The notes beneath the pieces were generated by a model, which had not been told where the DNA came from, did no database searches, and saw only the letters and a program-made list of their open reading frames with translations. Positions 1-5,428 of a stretch of 5,428 nucleotides of DNA are shown piece by piece. Origin of the DNA: Actinomycetes bacterium (GTDB taxonomy: Bacteria; Actinomycetota; Acidimicrobiia; Acidimicrobiales; Bog-793); assembly GCA_021823365.1 (NCBI GenBank), contig JAKAOD010000245.1:1-5428 (forward strand). The letters are read 5' to 3'. Positions within the stretch are counted from its first letter, which is position 1, and each line of letters opens with the position of its first letter. The translations under genes and the position numbers were made by a program.

Positions 1-166
1 GGATCGGAATCCCCAGGCGCATCATGTAGCCACGACGACCAGTGCACGATGACGAGAACTTCCTGGTCAACGGCGGTTGCTGCTGAGGTCGCGGGCGTAA
101 CTTCCGGCTAGCGACCAAGGCAAGCCCCAGCCAGTCGAAGTGCCCCGGTGCGAGTCGAGCGCGGGC
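1..166. other. Region downstream of the tadG-like gene, no gene supported
   Basis: The stretch from the tadG-like stop to the window edge is visibly less G+C-rich than the genes. On the minus strand two adjacent ATGs (25-23 and 22-20) begin a frame running off the window after eight residues, without a Shine-Dalgarno sequence, so a next gene cannot be called. GACCAG (37-42) and CTGGTC (63-68) form an inverted pair with a 20-base loop, but no T-tract follows in the operon's direction. No tRNA, promoter or convincing terminator was seen. Confidence 0.5.
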
Positions 167-853
167 TCAGCCGCTGCCGCTGGCCGTCTCGCAGTTCCCG
201 GGGAAGTTCTCCTTCCCGTTCCCGTTCCCGTTCCCGTTCCCGGTCCCGCCGTCGCCTCCGGTGCCGCCGAGCGGCGACAACGTGCACAGCCGGGCACCTG
301 ACGTGGTTCCATCGCCGCCGCCGTAGTACGCGACGGCCCACCTGCTGACCGCCGGGAGGACGCTCCCGAGGATGGAGGTTGCGCTCTCGGGCGGCGTGCT
401 CACCCAGACGACGCTCGGCGCGCCGAGGAAGTCGTTCGGGTTCCGAGCGTCTTCGGGGTGCGGGAAGTAGAAGGCGAAGCAACCTCCGGCCTCCGCCTGC
501 CAGTGGGGACCGGTCGGGGGCGTCACGTCGCAGCCATCGAGGGTGATTTGGTAGGTCGTGGCGACCTGCTGTGCCGCCGACTCCGCTGCGCTTCGGCAGC
601 TCTGTGCGTCGTAGCAGCCCTGGGACGTCCCGAGAGCCGTCGCGCCGGCGAGCGCGGCAGAGTCTGCGGCGCCCTGAAGGTTCGTCGCCTTCTGCACGAC
701 GTCGCCCAAGCCGAGCGCCAAGGCGACGCACCCGACGAGAGCGGTGAGCGATATCGCCCAGAAGACGAGGATGACGCCGTCGTCGCCCCGCATGTTCAGG
801 AAGGGCTTCGGCTGCCGGCAGCGTGCGAGCGCCTGAGGGAGGGCACGTCCCAT
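167..853 (-). CDS. Short TadG-like protein, putative Flp pilus-assembly component with Gly-Asn repeat
   Basis: A 228-residue protein with one N-terminal membrane helix (about 27-48) followed by KATNLQGAADSAALAGATAL (55-74), the hallmark of the TadG-like N-terminal (Tad, PF13400-type) domain. There is no Glu at +5, so prepilin-peptidase cleavage is not expected and the helix probably remains as an anchor. The exported part has six cysteines (C80, C86, C108, C125, C190, C221). Residues 195-214 are a Gly-rich stretch with GNGNGNGNGK, then a short tail with the last cysteine. It lacks the long VWA-like C-terminus of full TadG. The ATG at 853 is 17 bases after the tadE stop with no convincing Shine-Dalgarno sequence. 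Alternatives are ATG 793 (208 residues, next to the family-like MRGDDG) and GTG 895 (overlapping tadE). Its place as last visible gene after tadE fits a minor Tad subunit. Domain call fairly sure, role inferred. Confidence 0.8.
   Translation of the reverse strand: MGRALPQALARCRQPKPFLNMRGDDGVILVFWAISLTALVGCVALALGLGDVVQKATNLQGAADSAALAGATALGTSQGCYDAQSCRSAAESAAQQVATTYQITLDGCDVTPPTGPHWQAEAGGCFAFYFPHPEDARNPNDFLGAPSVVWVSTPPESATSILGSVLPAVSRWAVAYYGGGDGTTSGARLCTLSPLGGTGGDGGTGNGNGNGNGKENFPGNCETASGSG
213..248. repeat. Hexanucleotide microsatellite (TTCCCG)5 plus one degenerate copy
   Basis: Five perfect TTCCCG units (213-242) are followed by GTCCCG (243-248). On the coding strand each unit supplies a Gly-Asn pair of the TadG-like protein. 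Because the unit is six bases, gain or loss would lengthen or shorten the Gly-Asn linker by two residues without changing frame. Confidence 0.95.
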
Positions 854-870
854 CGCGCCGGGGACCCCGT

Positions 871-1491
871 TCAGCTGCCGGTGGCCGGACCGCACCCGCC
901 CAGGCCGTAGGGATTCCAGGGCTCGAGGTCGTCGCCGAGGCTCGGGACCTCCGCGTACACCTCGCTCGTCGCATGAAGCGTGTAAGCGGGAAGGAAGCCG
1001 GTGAAGTTGGACGCCGGTGTCGCCGCGCACACCGTCACCATGTACTGGTTCGAGCTGCCGGTGATCCAGAGTCCGACCTCCGGCGGGCTCGAGGCGCTCA
1101 CTCCCGTGCCGACGGGCGTGCCGATCAGCGAAGCGATCTCGCAGACCATCTGCGCCGTGTTCTGGGCTTTCCGAGAGCTCCCGGAAGGCGTGGGCACGCT
1201 GCATGGGTACTCGGCACCCCCCCCGTCCTCCACGCTCGCCATCTGTGCTCCCGTCTGCACCGCGGCACGCAGCTGCGACCAGCCGGCGAAGGACAGCCCG
1301 AGCTGGACCATCCCGAGCAGCATGATGACGAAGATCGGGAAGACGAGGGCGAACTCGACGAGGGCGGCACCCGAGTCGTCCCTCCTCCGCGCCCGAGATC
1401 GCCGCCCGCCGTGCCGGACCGGCGCGCCCTCCCGGACCGGCGCGGGCCACCGCATCGGCCCGAGCTGCCGCATCGACCGGAGCCGCCTCAT
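871..1491 (-). CDS. tadE: TadE-family pseudopilin (minor Tad pilus component)
   Basis: A 206-residue protein in which a basic leader is followed by a TadE-like signature SGAALVEFALVFP (40-52) that runs into a membrane helix to about residue 68. Cutting after G41 would put Glu46 at position +5, matching the prepilin-peptidase rule known for TadE/TadF pseudopilins; TadV is the expected enzyme but is not in the window. The exported part (about 69-206) has four cysteines (C97, C117, C155, C200) and no other recognised domain. The chosen ATG (1491) overlaps the tadC stop as ATGA. Later in-frame ATGs at 1473 (M7) and 1455 (M13) are possible and would shorten an unusually long leader with 13 Arg in 41 residues. 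Codons 90-92 are an 8-G run, a possible slippage or sequencing-error site. The neighbours support a Tad role; the precise function is unknown. Confidence 0.88.
   Translation of the reverse strand: MRRLRSMRQLGPMRWPAPVREGAPVRHGGRRSRARRRDDSGAALVEFALVFPIFVIMLLGMVQLGLSFAGWSQLRAAVQTGAQMASVEDGGGAEYPCSVPTPSGSSRKAQNTAQMVCEIASLIGTPVGTGVSASSPPEVGLWITGSSNQYMVTVCAATPASNFTGFLPAYTLHATSEVYAEVPSLGDDLEPWNPYGLGGCGPATGS
1217..1224. repeat. Homopolymer of eight C (eight G on the coding strand) inside tadE
   Basis: The run encodes Gly90-Gly91 and the first two bases of the Gly92 codon of TadE (context EDGGGAEY). Losing one G would lead to a stop at 1125, leaving a protein of about 120 residues. Gaining one G would enter the frame that is open through the tadG-like gene to 167. 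It may be a chance run in G+C-rich DNA or a base-count error in the assembly. Confidence 0.9.
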
Positions 1492-2423
1492 TTGATGATC
1501 GTCCGGTAGATCTCGATCGCCGCCGGCCCGACGACGACGATGAACAGCGCCGGCAGCACGCAGAAGACCAGCGGGAAGAGCATCTTCACCGGCGCCTTCT
1601 GGGCGAGCTCCTGGACGTGCTGGCGCTGGGCGACGCGGACCTCCTCGGCCTGCGAGCGCAGGATCGACCCGATCGACACGCCGAAGGTCTCGGCCTGGAC
1701 GAGCGCCATGATGAACGAGCGCAGCTCGGCAACGTCGGTCCGCCGGTCGAGCGCCTCGAGCGCCTCGGTGCGCGAGGCCCCCATGCGGACCTCGCCGAGC
1801 AGGCGGGAGAGCTCGTCGCTGAGCGGTCCGGGAACGCGCGAGTGCGCCATCCCGAGCGCCTGGTCGAAGCCGAGCCCGGCCTCGGTGCTGATCATCAGCA
1901 GCTCGACGATCGCCGGGAGGTCCCTGCGGATCCGCTCCTGGCGTGCCCCGACCTGCCGGTTGAGGAATGCCTCCGGGCCGAGCACGAGGAGGAAGGCGAG
2001 GACCAGGAAGACGAGGAGCTGGTCCAGGCGGGGGATCGGAGAGATCCGCACGAGCACGAAGGCGACGGGGACGAGCGCCACGGTGGCGAGCCGCGCCGCG
2101 AGGAAGCGGCTGAGGTCCGCCTTGCCGTCCCGCCCCGCCAGCGTGAGCCGCCGCTGGACGCCCTCGACGTAGCCGGGCGGGCTCAGGCGGTGGGTGAGCC
2201 GCGCGACGGCGGCGGTCGCCCGGTCGAGCCCGTCGACCACTGGCCGGCGCCGCTCGGCCCGGTGCGCCCGGGCATGGGCGGGCGACGGCGTCGAGGCGGT
2301 CGCCGCTTTCAGCGTGACGAGCACGGCGCGCCGCCGCGCCGTCGTCCGCCACAGGGCGAGCGCGACGGCGACGGGGACGACGCAGGCGGCGACGAGGAGG
2401 GCGAGGTGGGCGGACTCAGGCAT
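1488..2423 (-). CDS. tadC: TadC, Tad pilus inner-membrane platform protein (T2SSF domain)
   Basis: A 311-residue membrane protein of the expected TadC size. An N-terminal membrane helix (about 5-25) is followed by a basic, proline-rich cytoplasmic linker, two helices at about 108-127 and 133-150, and the T2SSF domain at about 165-275. This carries the family block RRDLPAIVELLMISTEAGLG (166-185) and an ALVQAETFGVSIGSILR motif (240-256). A final helix lies at about 281-300 (VKMLFPLVFCVLPALFIVVV). It is distinguished from TadB by order, by the shorter length and by the single helix after the T2SSF domain. It is predicted to form the platform with TadB. The ATG lies inside the tadB 3' end (8-base overlap), with only a weak purine run before it. 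The stop overlaps the next start as ATGA. Confidence 0.95.
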   Translation of the reverse strand: MPESAHLALLVAACVVPVAVALALWRTTARRRAVLVTLKAATASTPSPAHARAHRAERRRPVVDGLDRATAAVARLTHRLSPPGYVEGVQRRLTLAGRDGKADLSRFLAARLATVALVPVAFVLVRISPIPRLDQLLVFLVLAFLLVLGPEAFLNRQVGARQERIRRDLPAIVELLMISTEAGLGFDQALGMAHSRVPGPLSDELSRLLGEVRMGASRTEALEALDRRTDVAELRSFIMALVQAETFGVSIGSILRSQAEEVRVAQRQHVQELAQKAPVKMLFPLVFCVLPALFIVVVGPAAIEIYRTIIK

Positions 2424-3483
2424 CGATCTTCACGATCCGGTTCATCCACCAGAAGCCGACGATCTCGAGGACGAGCCCGCCGACGAGCATCACCCGGCCG
2501 GGGAGGCTGTGGACGAGCTCGAGGATGTAGGGCCGGTTTACAGCGAGGATGAACGCCCCGAGGGCGACGGGGAGGATCGCGAGGATCCAGGCGCTCGCCC
2601 TCCCCTCGGCGGTGAGCGTGCGCACCTCGCGCCGCAGCCGCAGGCGCTGCTGCATCGTCGCCGCCAGCGTGTCGAACAGCGCCGCCAGGTTGCCACCGGC
2701 CTCCTGCTGGATGCGGACGGCGGCGACGCTCTCGGAGAAGTCCCGGTTGCGGATGCGGGCGGCGGCGTCCTCGAGGGCCTCCTCGACCGGGCGGCCCAGC
2801 CGTGCCTCGGCGAGGACTCGCTGGAGCTCGCCCCTCGACGGCTCGCGGACCTGCTTGGTGACGGCGTCGAGCCCTTGGAGGAGCGAGAACCCCGCGCGCA
2901 GCGAGCTCGCCGTCAGCTTCAGCACGTCCGGCAGCTGCGAGGCGAACAAGGCGGTGCGGCGGTCGACGATACCCTGCAGCACCGCCACCGGCCCGACGAC
3001 GGCGAGCACGAGGAGGATGGCGAGGCCGACGACCCCGGCGAGCAGCCAGCCGAGGGCGACGAGGAGGACGCCGGTGACGAGCCAGATGCCTGCGAGCTCG
3101 CCGAGGGGGACCTGCACGCCGGCCCGCTCGAGCATCGAGCGGAGCCAGCTCCCGGCGCGGGTCTCGCCGATGGCGTCCTCGAGCGCCCCGGAGAGACGCT
3201 TCAGCAGCCGGAGGGTGAGGACGCTCTCGGGTTCCTCGACGATGCGGCCGTGCTGGCCGGCGGGCGCGATGCGGTAGGGGTCGAGCACTGCGACGAGCGT
3301 CGCCCGCCGGTGCCTCCCGGCGAGGAAGAACCCGCCGTAGACGATCAGGGAGACGGCGGCGATCCCGGCGGCGACGACGCCGACCGGGCTGATCTCATGG
3401 TCGAGGCGCGTGAAGAAGTGGGCGACGGCCGACCACGCCGGGCCGAGGAACGTCGCCAACGTCGCCGCCAGCCGCATCGTCAC
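2416..3483 (-). CDS. tadB: TadB, Tad pilus inner-membrane platform protein (T2SSF domain)
   Basis: A 355-residue integral membrane protein of normal TadB size. Probable membrane segments are at about 33-54, 129-148, 150-171, 295-314 and 329-346. The cytoplasmic T2SSF (GspF-like) domain lies between the middle pair and the last pair, about 182-290, with the typical LPDVLKLTASSLRAGFSLLQ start (184-203) and the QQEAGGNLAALFDTLA block (259-274). The segment before the second membrane helix (LERAGVQVPLGEL, 118-130) is also typical. TadB pairs with TadC as the platform that couples the TadA motor to pilin extrusion. The GTG start (3483) is 6 bases after the tadA stop; an in-frame ATG two codons on (3477) is an equally reasonable start. 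The stop lies inside the tadC start region, an 8-base overlap. No VWA or forkhead-associated domain is fused, as occurs in some relatives. Confidence 0.95.
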   Translation of the reverse strand: MTMRLAATLATFLGPAWSAVAHFFTRLDHEISPVGVVAAGIAAVSLIVYGGFFLAGRHRRATLVAVLDPYRIAPAGQHGRIVEEPESVLTLRLLKRLSGALEDAIGETRAGSWLRSMLERAGVQVPLGELAGIWLVTGVLLVALGWLLAGVVGLAILLVLAVVGPVAVLQGIVDRRTALFASQLPDVLKLTASSLRAGFSLLQGLDAVTKQVREPSRGELQRVLAEARLGRPVEEALEDAAARIRNRDFSESVAAVRIQQEAGGNLAALFDTLAATMQQRLRLRREVRTLTAEGRASAWILAILPVALGAFILAVNRPYILELVHSLPGRVMLVGGLVLEIVGFWWMNRIVKIDA

Positions 3484-3491
3484 CCGTCCTC
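3484..3491 (-). promoter_or_regulatory. Ribosome binding site of tadB
   Basis: GAGGACGG overlaps the tadA stop codon (TGA at 3492-3490). The GAGG core (3491-3488) is 4 bases before the GTG at 3483 and 10 bases before the ATG at 3477, so spacing does not decide between them: 4 is short and 10 slightly long. It is one of the few recognisable Shine-Dalgarno-like sequences at a gene junction here; the other starts appear to depend mainly on coupling. Confidence 0.5.
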
Positions 3492-4863
3492 ATCCTCGGG
3501 CGAGGGCCGCCCATCGGGATCGCTCGTTGTCGAAGACCGCCGGGTCGACCTTCACGCCGCGGTCGGCCAGGCGCTCGGTGAGCTGGGGCCTGATCCCGGT
3601 CGCCCGCAGCGCCCCGGTCGTGCGGCCCTCGAGGTCGCCGCCGGCCCGGTAGTCGAAGAGGAAGATGTCCTGGAGCAGGACGACGTCTCCCTCCATCCGC
3701 CCGACCTCCGACACGTGCGTGACCCGCCGGGTCCCGTCGCGCATCCGCGCCAGGTGGACGATCACGTCGAGGGCGGAGGCCATCTGCTCGCGCACGGCCC
3801 GCACCGGCAGGTCGAAGCCCGCCATCAGCGTCATCGTCTCGACCCGGGACAGGGCGTCTCGGGGGCTGTTGGCGTGGACGGTGGTGATGGAGCCCTCGTG
3901 GCCGGTGTTCATCGCCTGGAGCATGTCGAGCGCCTCGCCGGCGCGGCACTCGCCGATGATGATGCGGTCCGGCCGCATCCGAAGGGTGTTGCGCAGCAGG
4001 TCGCGGATCGTCACCTCGCCCTTGCCCTCGGTGTTCGGCGGGCGGGACTCGAGCGAGACGACGTGCTCCTGGCGCAGCTGGAGCTCCTTCGCGTCCTCGA
4101 TCGTGACGATCCGCTCGCCGGTCGGGATGAAGGAGGAGAGCACGCCGAGCAGCGTCGTCTTGCCGGTGCTCGTGCCGCCGGAGACGAGGACGTTCGCCTT
4201 GCCCTCGACGCAGGCATGCAAGAGCTCCGCGACCTGGTAGGTCAGCGTCCCGAAGCTGACGAGGTCGTCGAGGGTGTACGGGTCGACGGCGAACTTGCGG
4301 ATCGTGAGGAACGGGCCGCCCACGGCGAGCGGCGGGAACACCGCGTTCACCCGGGAGCCGTCCGGCAGCCGGGCGTCGACCATCGGCGAGGACTCGTCGA
4401 TGTGGCGTCCGACCTCGGCGACGATGCGGCCGATCACGTGACGGAGGTGCGCCTCGTCGAGGAAGGTGATCCCCGTCGGGAAGATCCTGCCGTGGCGCTC
4501 GGCATAGACGCGCTCGGGCCCGTTGACCATGATCTCGTTGACCGTCGGGTCGCGCACGAGCCGCTCGAGCGGTCCGTAGCCGAGGACGTCGTCGGTGACG
4601 CTCTCGGCGAGCTGTGCCGTCTCCAATATCGACATCGGGGTCTTCTCGGCGCGGATCGCCACCTGGACGATGCGCTCCACCCGGGCGCGCAGCTCCTTCT
4701 GATCGACGAGGTTGCTGTAGAAGACCGGGCCGAGCTCGGCGATCACCTGGTGGTGGATGCGGGAGCGAACGGCGTCGAGCGCCTCGGTGCGGGGGTCGGC
4801 CCCGGCGCTCCCCTCCTGCAGGCGGCCGTAGAGGCCGCCGGCGGCCGGCCGCTCGGGGCTCAT
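3490..4863 (-). CDS. tadA: TadA/CpaF type II/IV secretion-system ATPase of the Tad pilus
   Basis: This is a complete 457-residue cytoplasmic hexameric ATPase of the CpaF/TadA branch of the secretion ATPase superfamily (VirB11/GspE relatives), of normal length for the family. A helical N-terminal domain (about 25-100) leads into the N-domain signature [21 protein letters not shown] (split over 94-114). The Walker A loop is GGTSTGKTT (229-237, catalytic K235), followed by the Asp box [10 protein letters not shown] (254-263), Walker B around [13 protein letters not shown] (299-311) and the His box [16 protein letters not shown] (327-342). All nucleotide-binding elements look intact. It should power Flp pilus assembly by acting on TadB/TadC. 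The ATG shares ATGA with the tadZ stop and has no clear Shine-Dalgarno sequence, so translational coupling is likely. Alternatives such as VirB11 or GspE are disfavoured by the TadB/TadC neighbours. Confidence 0.97.
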   Translation of the reverse strand: MSPERPAAGGLYGRLQEGSAGADPRTEALDAVRSRIHHQVIAELGPVFYSNLVDQKELRARVERIVQVAIRAEKTPMSILETAQLAESVTDDVLGYGPLERLVRDPTVNEIMVNGPERVYAERHGRIFPTGITFLDEAHLRHVIGRIVAEVGRHIDESSPMVDARLPDGSRVNAVFPPLAVGGPFLTIRKFAVDPYTLDDLVSFGTLTYQVAELLHACVEGKANVLVSGGTSTGKTTLLGVLSSFIPTGERIVTIEDAKELQLRQEHVVSLESRPPNTEGKGEVTIRDLLRNTLRMRPDRIIIGECRAGEALDMLQAMNTGHEGSITTVHANSPRDALSRVETMTLMAGFDLPVRAVREQMASALDVIVHLARMRDGTRRVTHVSEVGRMEGDVVLLQDIFLFDYRAGGDLEGRTTGALRATGIRPQLTERLADRGVKVDPAVFDNERSRWAALARG

Positions 4864-5428
4864 CGCTTCGCCAGCGCCGCGACGGCGTCGTGCCTCGAGG
4901 CGTCGGCGTGCGCCGCGTCGGCGTGGGCGGCGTCGACCTGCGCGGTGCGGGCGAGCACCAGGTCGGCGAGCTGGTTGACCTGGCCCGCGAAGCGGGAGCG
5001 CGGGTACTCGATCACCGCGGGAACGCCCTGGTTGACCGACTGGGGGACGATGGCCTCCGACGGAAGGGTCAGGCCGATCTTCGTCTCGAGGGCGCGCTCG
5101 ACGTCGTGGACGGCGAGGTGCACGCGGGAGTCCGCCCTGTTCAACACGAGCATGAGCTTCTCGAGCGGGAGCTGGAGGAGCTCGAACGCCTGCAGGCCGA
5201 GGCGGGCGTTCTTCACCGAGGGCACGTCCATCGCCGCCATGAAGGCGACGGTGTCGCTCTCGGCGAGCGCCTGCAGCACGACCTCGTCGACGTGTGGCGG
5301 GGTGTCGATCACCACGAAGCCGAACATCTCCCGCAAGAGGTCGAGGATCCGCAGCATCGCCCCCGGGTCGACGTGGTCGCCCTCGGAGGGGGACGTCGGT
5401 GCCGCGAGGACGTGGACGCCAGATCGGA
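4860..5428 (-). CDS. tadZ: TadZ/CpaE pilus-localisation ATPase, MinD/ParA-like (C-terminal part, 5' end off window)
   Basis: The frame stays open to the window edge, giving 188 visible residues of a protein that normally has about 370-420; the receiver-like N-terminus and the deviant Walker A loop lie outside. An internal ATG at 5357 is not the start, because the codons before it encode a family-typical segment (GVHVLAAPTSPSEGD, visible residues 3-17). Then come the Walker B-like strand FVVIDTPPHVDE (about 37-48), the LVLNRADSRVHLAVHDVE block and the PSEAIVPQSVNQGVP block, all characteristic of CpaE/TadZ. Family members are cytoplasmic, membrane-associated MinD-like proteins that place the Tad machine, often at a pole. 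The C-terminus ends in an Ala/His/Asp repeat tail. The stop overlaps the tadA start as ATGA. The first two visible codons (CGA, TCT) are atypical for this gene and could be an assembly-end artefact. Family assignment is strong; the exact role here is inferred. Confidence 0.93.
   Translation of the reverse strand, partial: RSGVHVLAAPTSPSEGDHVDPGAMLRILDLLREMFGFVVIDTPPHVDEVVLQALAESDTVAFMAAMDVPSVKNARLGLQAFELLQLPLEKLMLVLNRADSRVHLAVHDVERALETKIGLTLPSEAIVPQSVNQGVPAVIEYPRSRFAGQVNQLADLVLARTAQVDAAHADAAHADASRHDAVAALAKR
4887..4931 (-). repeat. Three 15-base units encoding AAHAD-AAHAD-ASRHD at the TadZ C-terminus
   Basis: Two units at 4931-4917 and 4916-4902 encode identical AAHAD pentapeptides with synonymous changes; a third (4901-4887) encodes the diverged ASRHD. 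The tail follows the last conserved TadZ helix and precedes AVAALAKR and the stop. Synonymous differences between the first two units suggest an old duplication or protein-level selection rather than recent DNA slippage. Confidence 0.8.

Noticed and set aside
1..25. Start of another minus-strand gene at the paired ATGs
   Set aside because: Only eight codons fit in the window and no ribosome binding site precedes them.
37..68. Inverted repeat GACCAG/CTGGTC as an operon terminator
   Set aside because: Six-base stem with a 20-base loop and no T-tract downstream; too weak to call.
823..1509. Plus-strand frame of 228 codons opposite tadE
   Set aside because: No recognisable domain, low-complexity Arg/Pro/His-rich product, and it lies antisense to a gene with a clear TadE signature.
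871..2352. Long minus-strand frame of 493 codons across tadC and tadE
   Set aside because: Only its last 206 codons are the real tadE. The upstream part is an Arg/Pro/Ala-rich off-frame reading of tadC, typical of G+C-rich DNA.
1617..2552. Plus-strand frame of 311 codons opposite tadC
   Set aside because: Composition is extreme in Arg, Asp, Glu and Gly with no domain; it is the antisense shadow of tadC, whose product has clear T2SSF features.
1..5428. Circular molecule, because GATCGGA occurs near both ends
   Set aside because: Only seven bases are shared, and joining the ends there puts a TGA in the tadZ frame just upstream of the visible part, which does not give a plausible TadZ N-terminus.

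Overview
This window is a strongly G+C-rich piece of bacterial chromosome (about two thirds or more G+C by eye, with G/C-ending codons nearly throughout). It holds most of a tight adherence (Tad/Flp) type IVc pilus operon, entirely on the minus strand. The gene order, the base composition and the short TadE/TadG-like proteins after TadC resemble Tad loci of Actinomycetota, and possibly Chloroflexota. That assignment is an inference; no marker gene is present. The odd length, with a gene cut at one end, suggests a whole short contig, probably metagenomic.

Layout in transcription order, right to left: the C-terminal part of a TadZ/CpaE MinD-like ATPase, open at the window edge (5428-4860); the complete TadA/CpaF secretion ATPase (4863-3490); the two T2SSF inner-membrane platform proteins TadB (3483-2416) and TadC (2423-1488); a TadE-type pseudopilin with a prepilin-peptidase-like cleavage site (1491-871); and a short TadG-like membrane-anchored protein with a Gly-Asn repeat near its C-terminus (853-167). 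The last 166 bases (1-166) hold no supported gene.

The junctions are very tight: 4-base ATGA overlap, 6-base gap, 8-base overlap, 4-base ATGA overlap, 17-base gap. No internal promoter or terminator is visible, so this looks like one transcript with translational coupling. In the known Tad system TadZ localises the machine, TadA hydrolyses ATP in the cytoplasm, TadB and TadC form the membrane platform that TadA acts on, and TadE and TadG-like proteins are minor pilin-like or envelope-facing components. The major pilin Flp, the prepilin peptidase TadV, CpaB/RcpC and any secretin are not in the window.

Nothing here looks like a new type of system. The points worth a second look are local: an 8-G homopolymer inside tadE where a one-base gain would join tadE and the tadG-like frame; a hexanucleotide microsatellite in the tadG-like gene; even numbers of exported cysteines in both small proteins; an AAHAD repeat tail on TadZ; an unusually long arginine-rich TadE leader; and a contig end that matches the first bases of a sequencing adapter.
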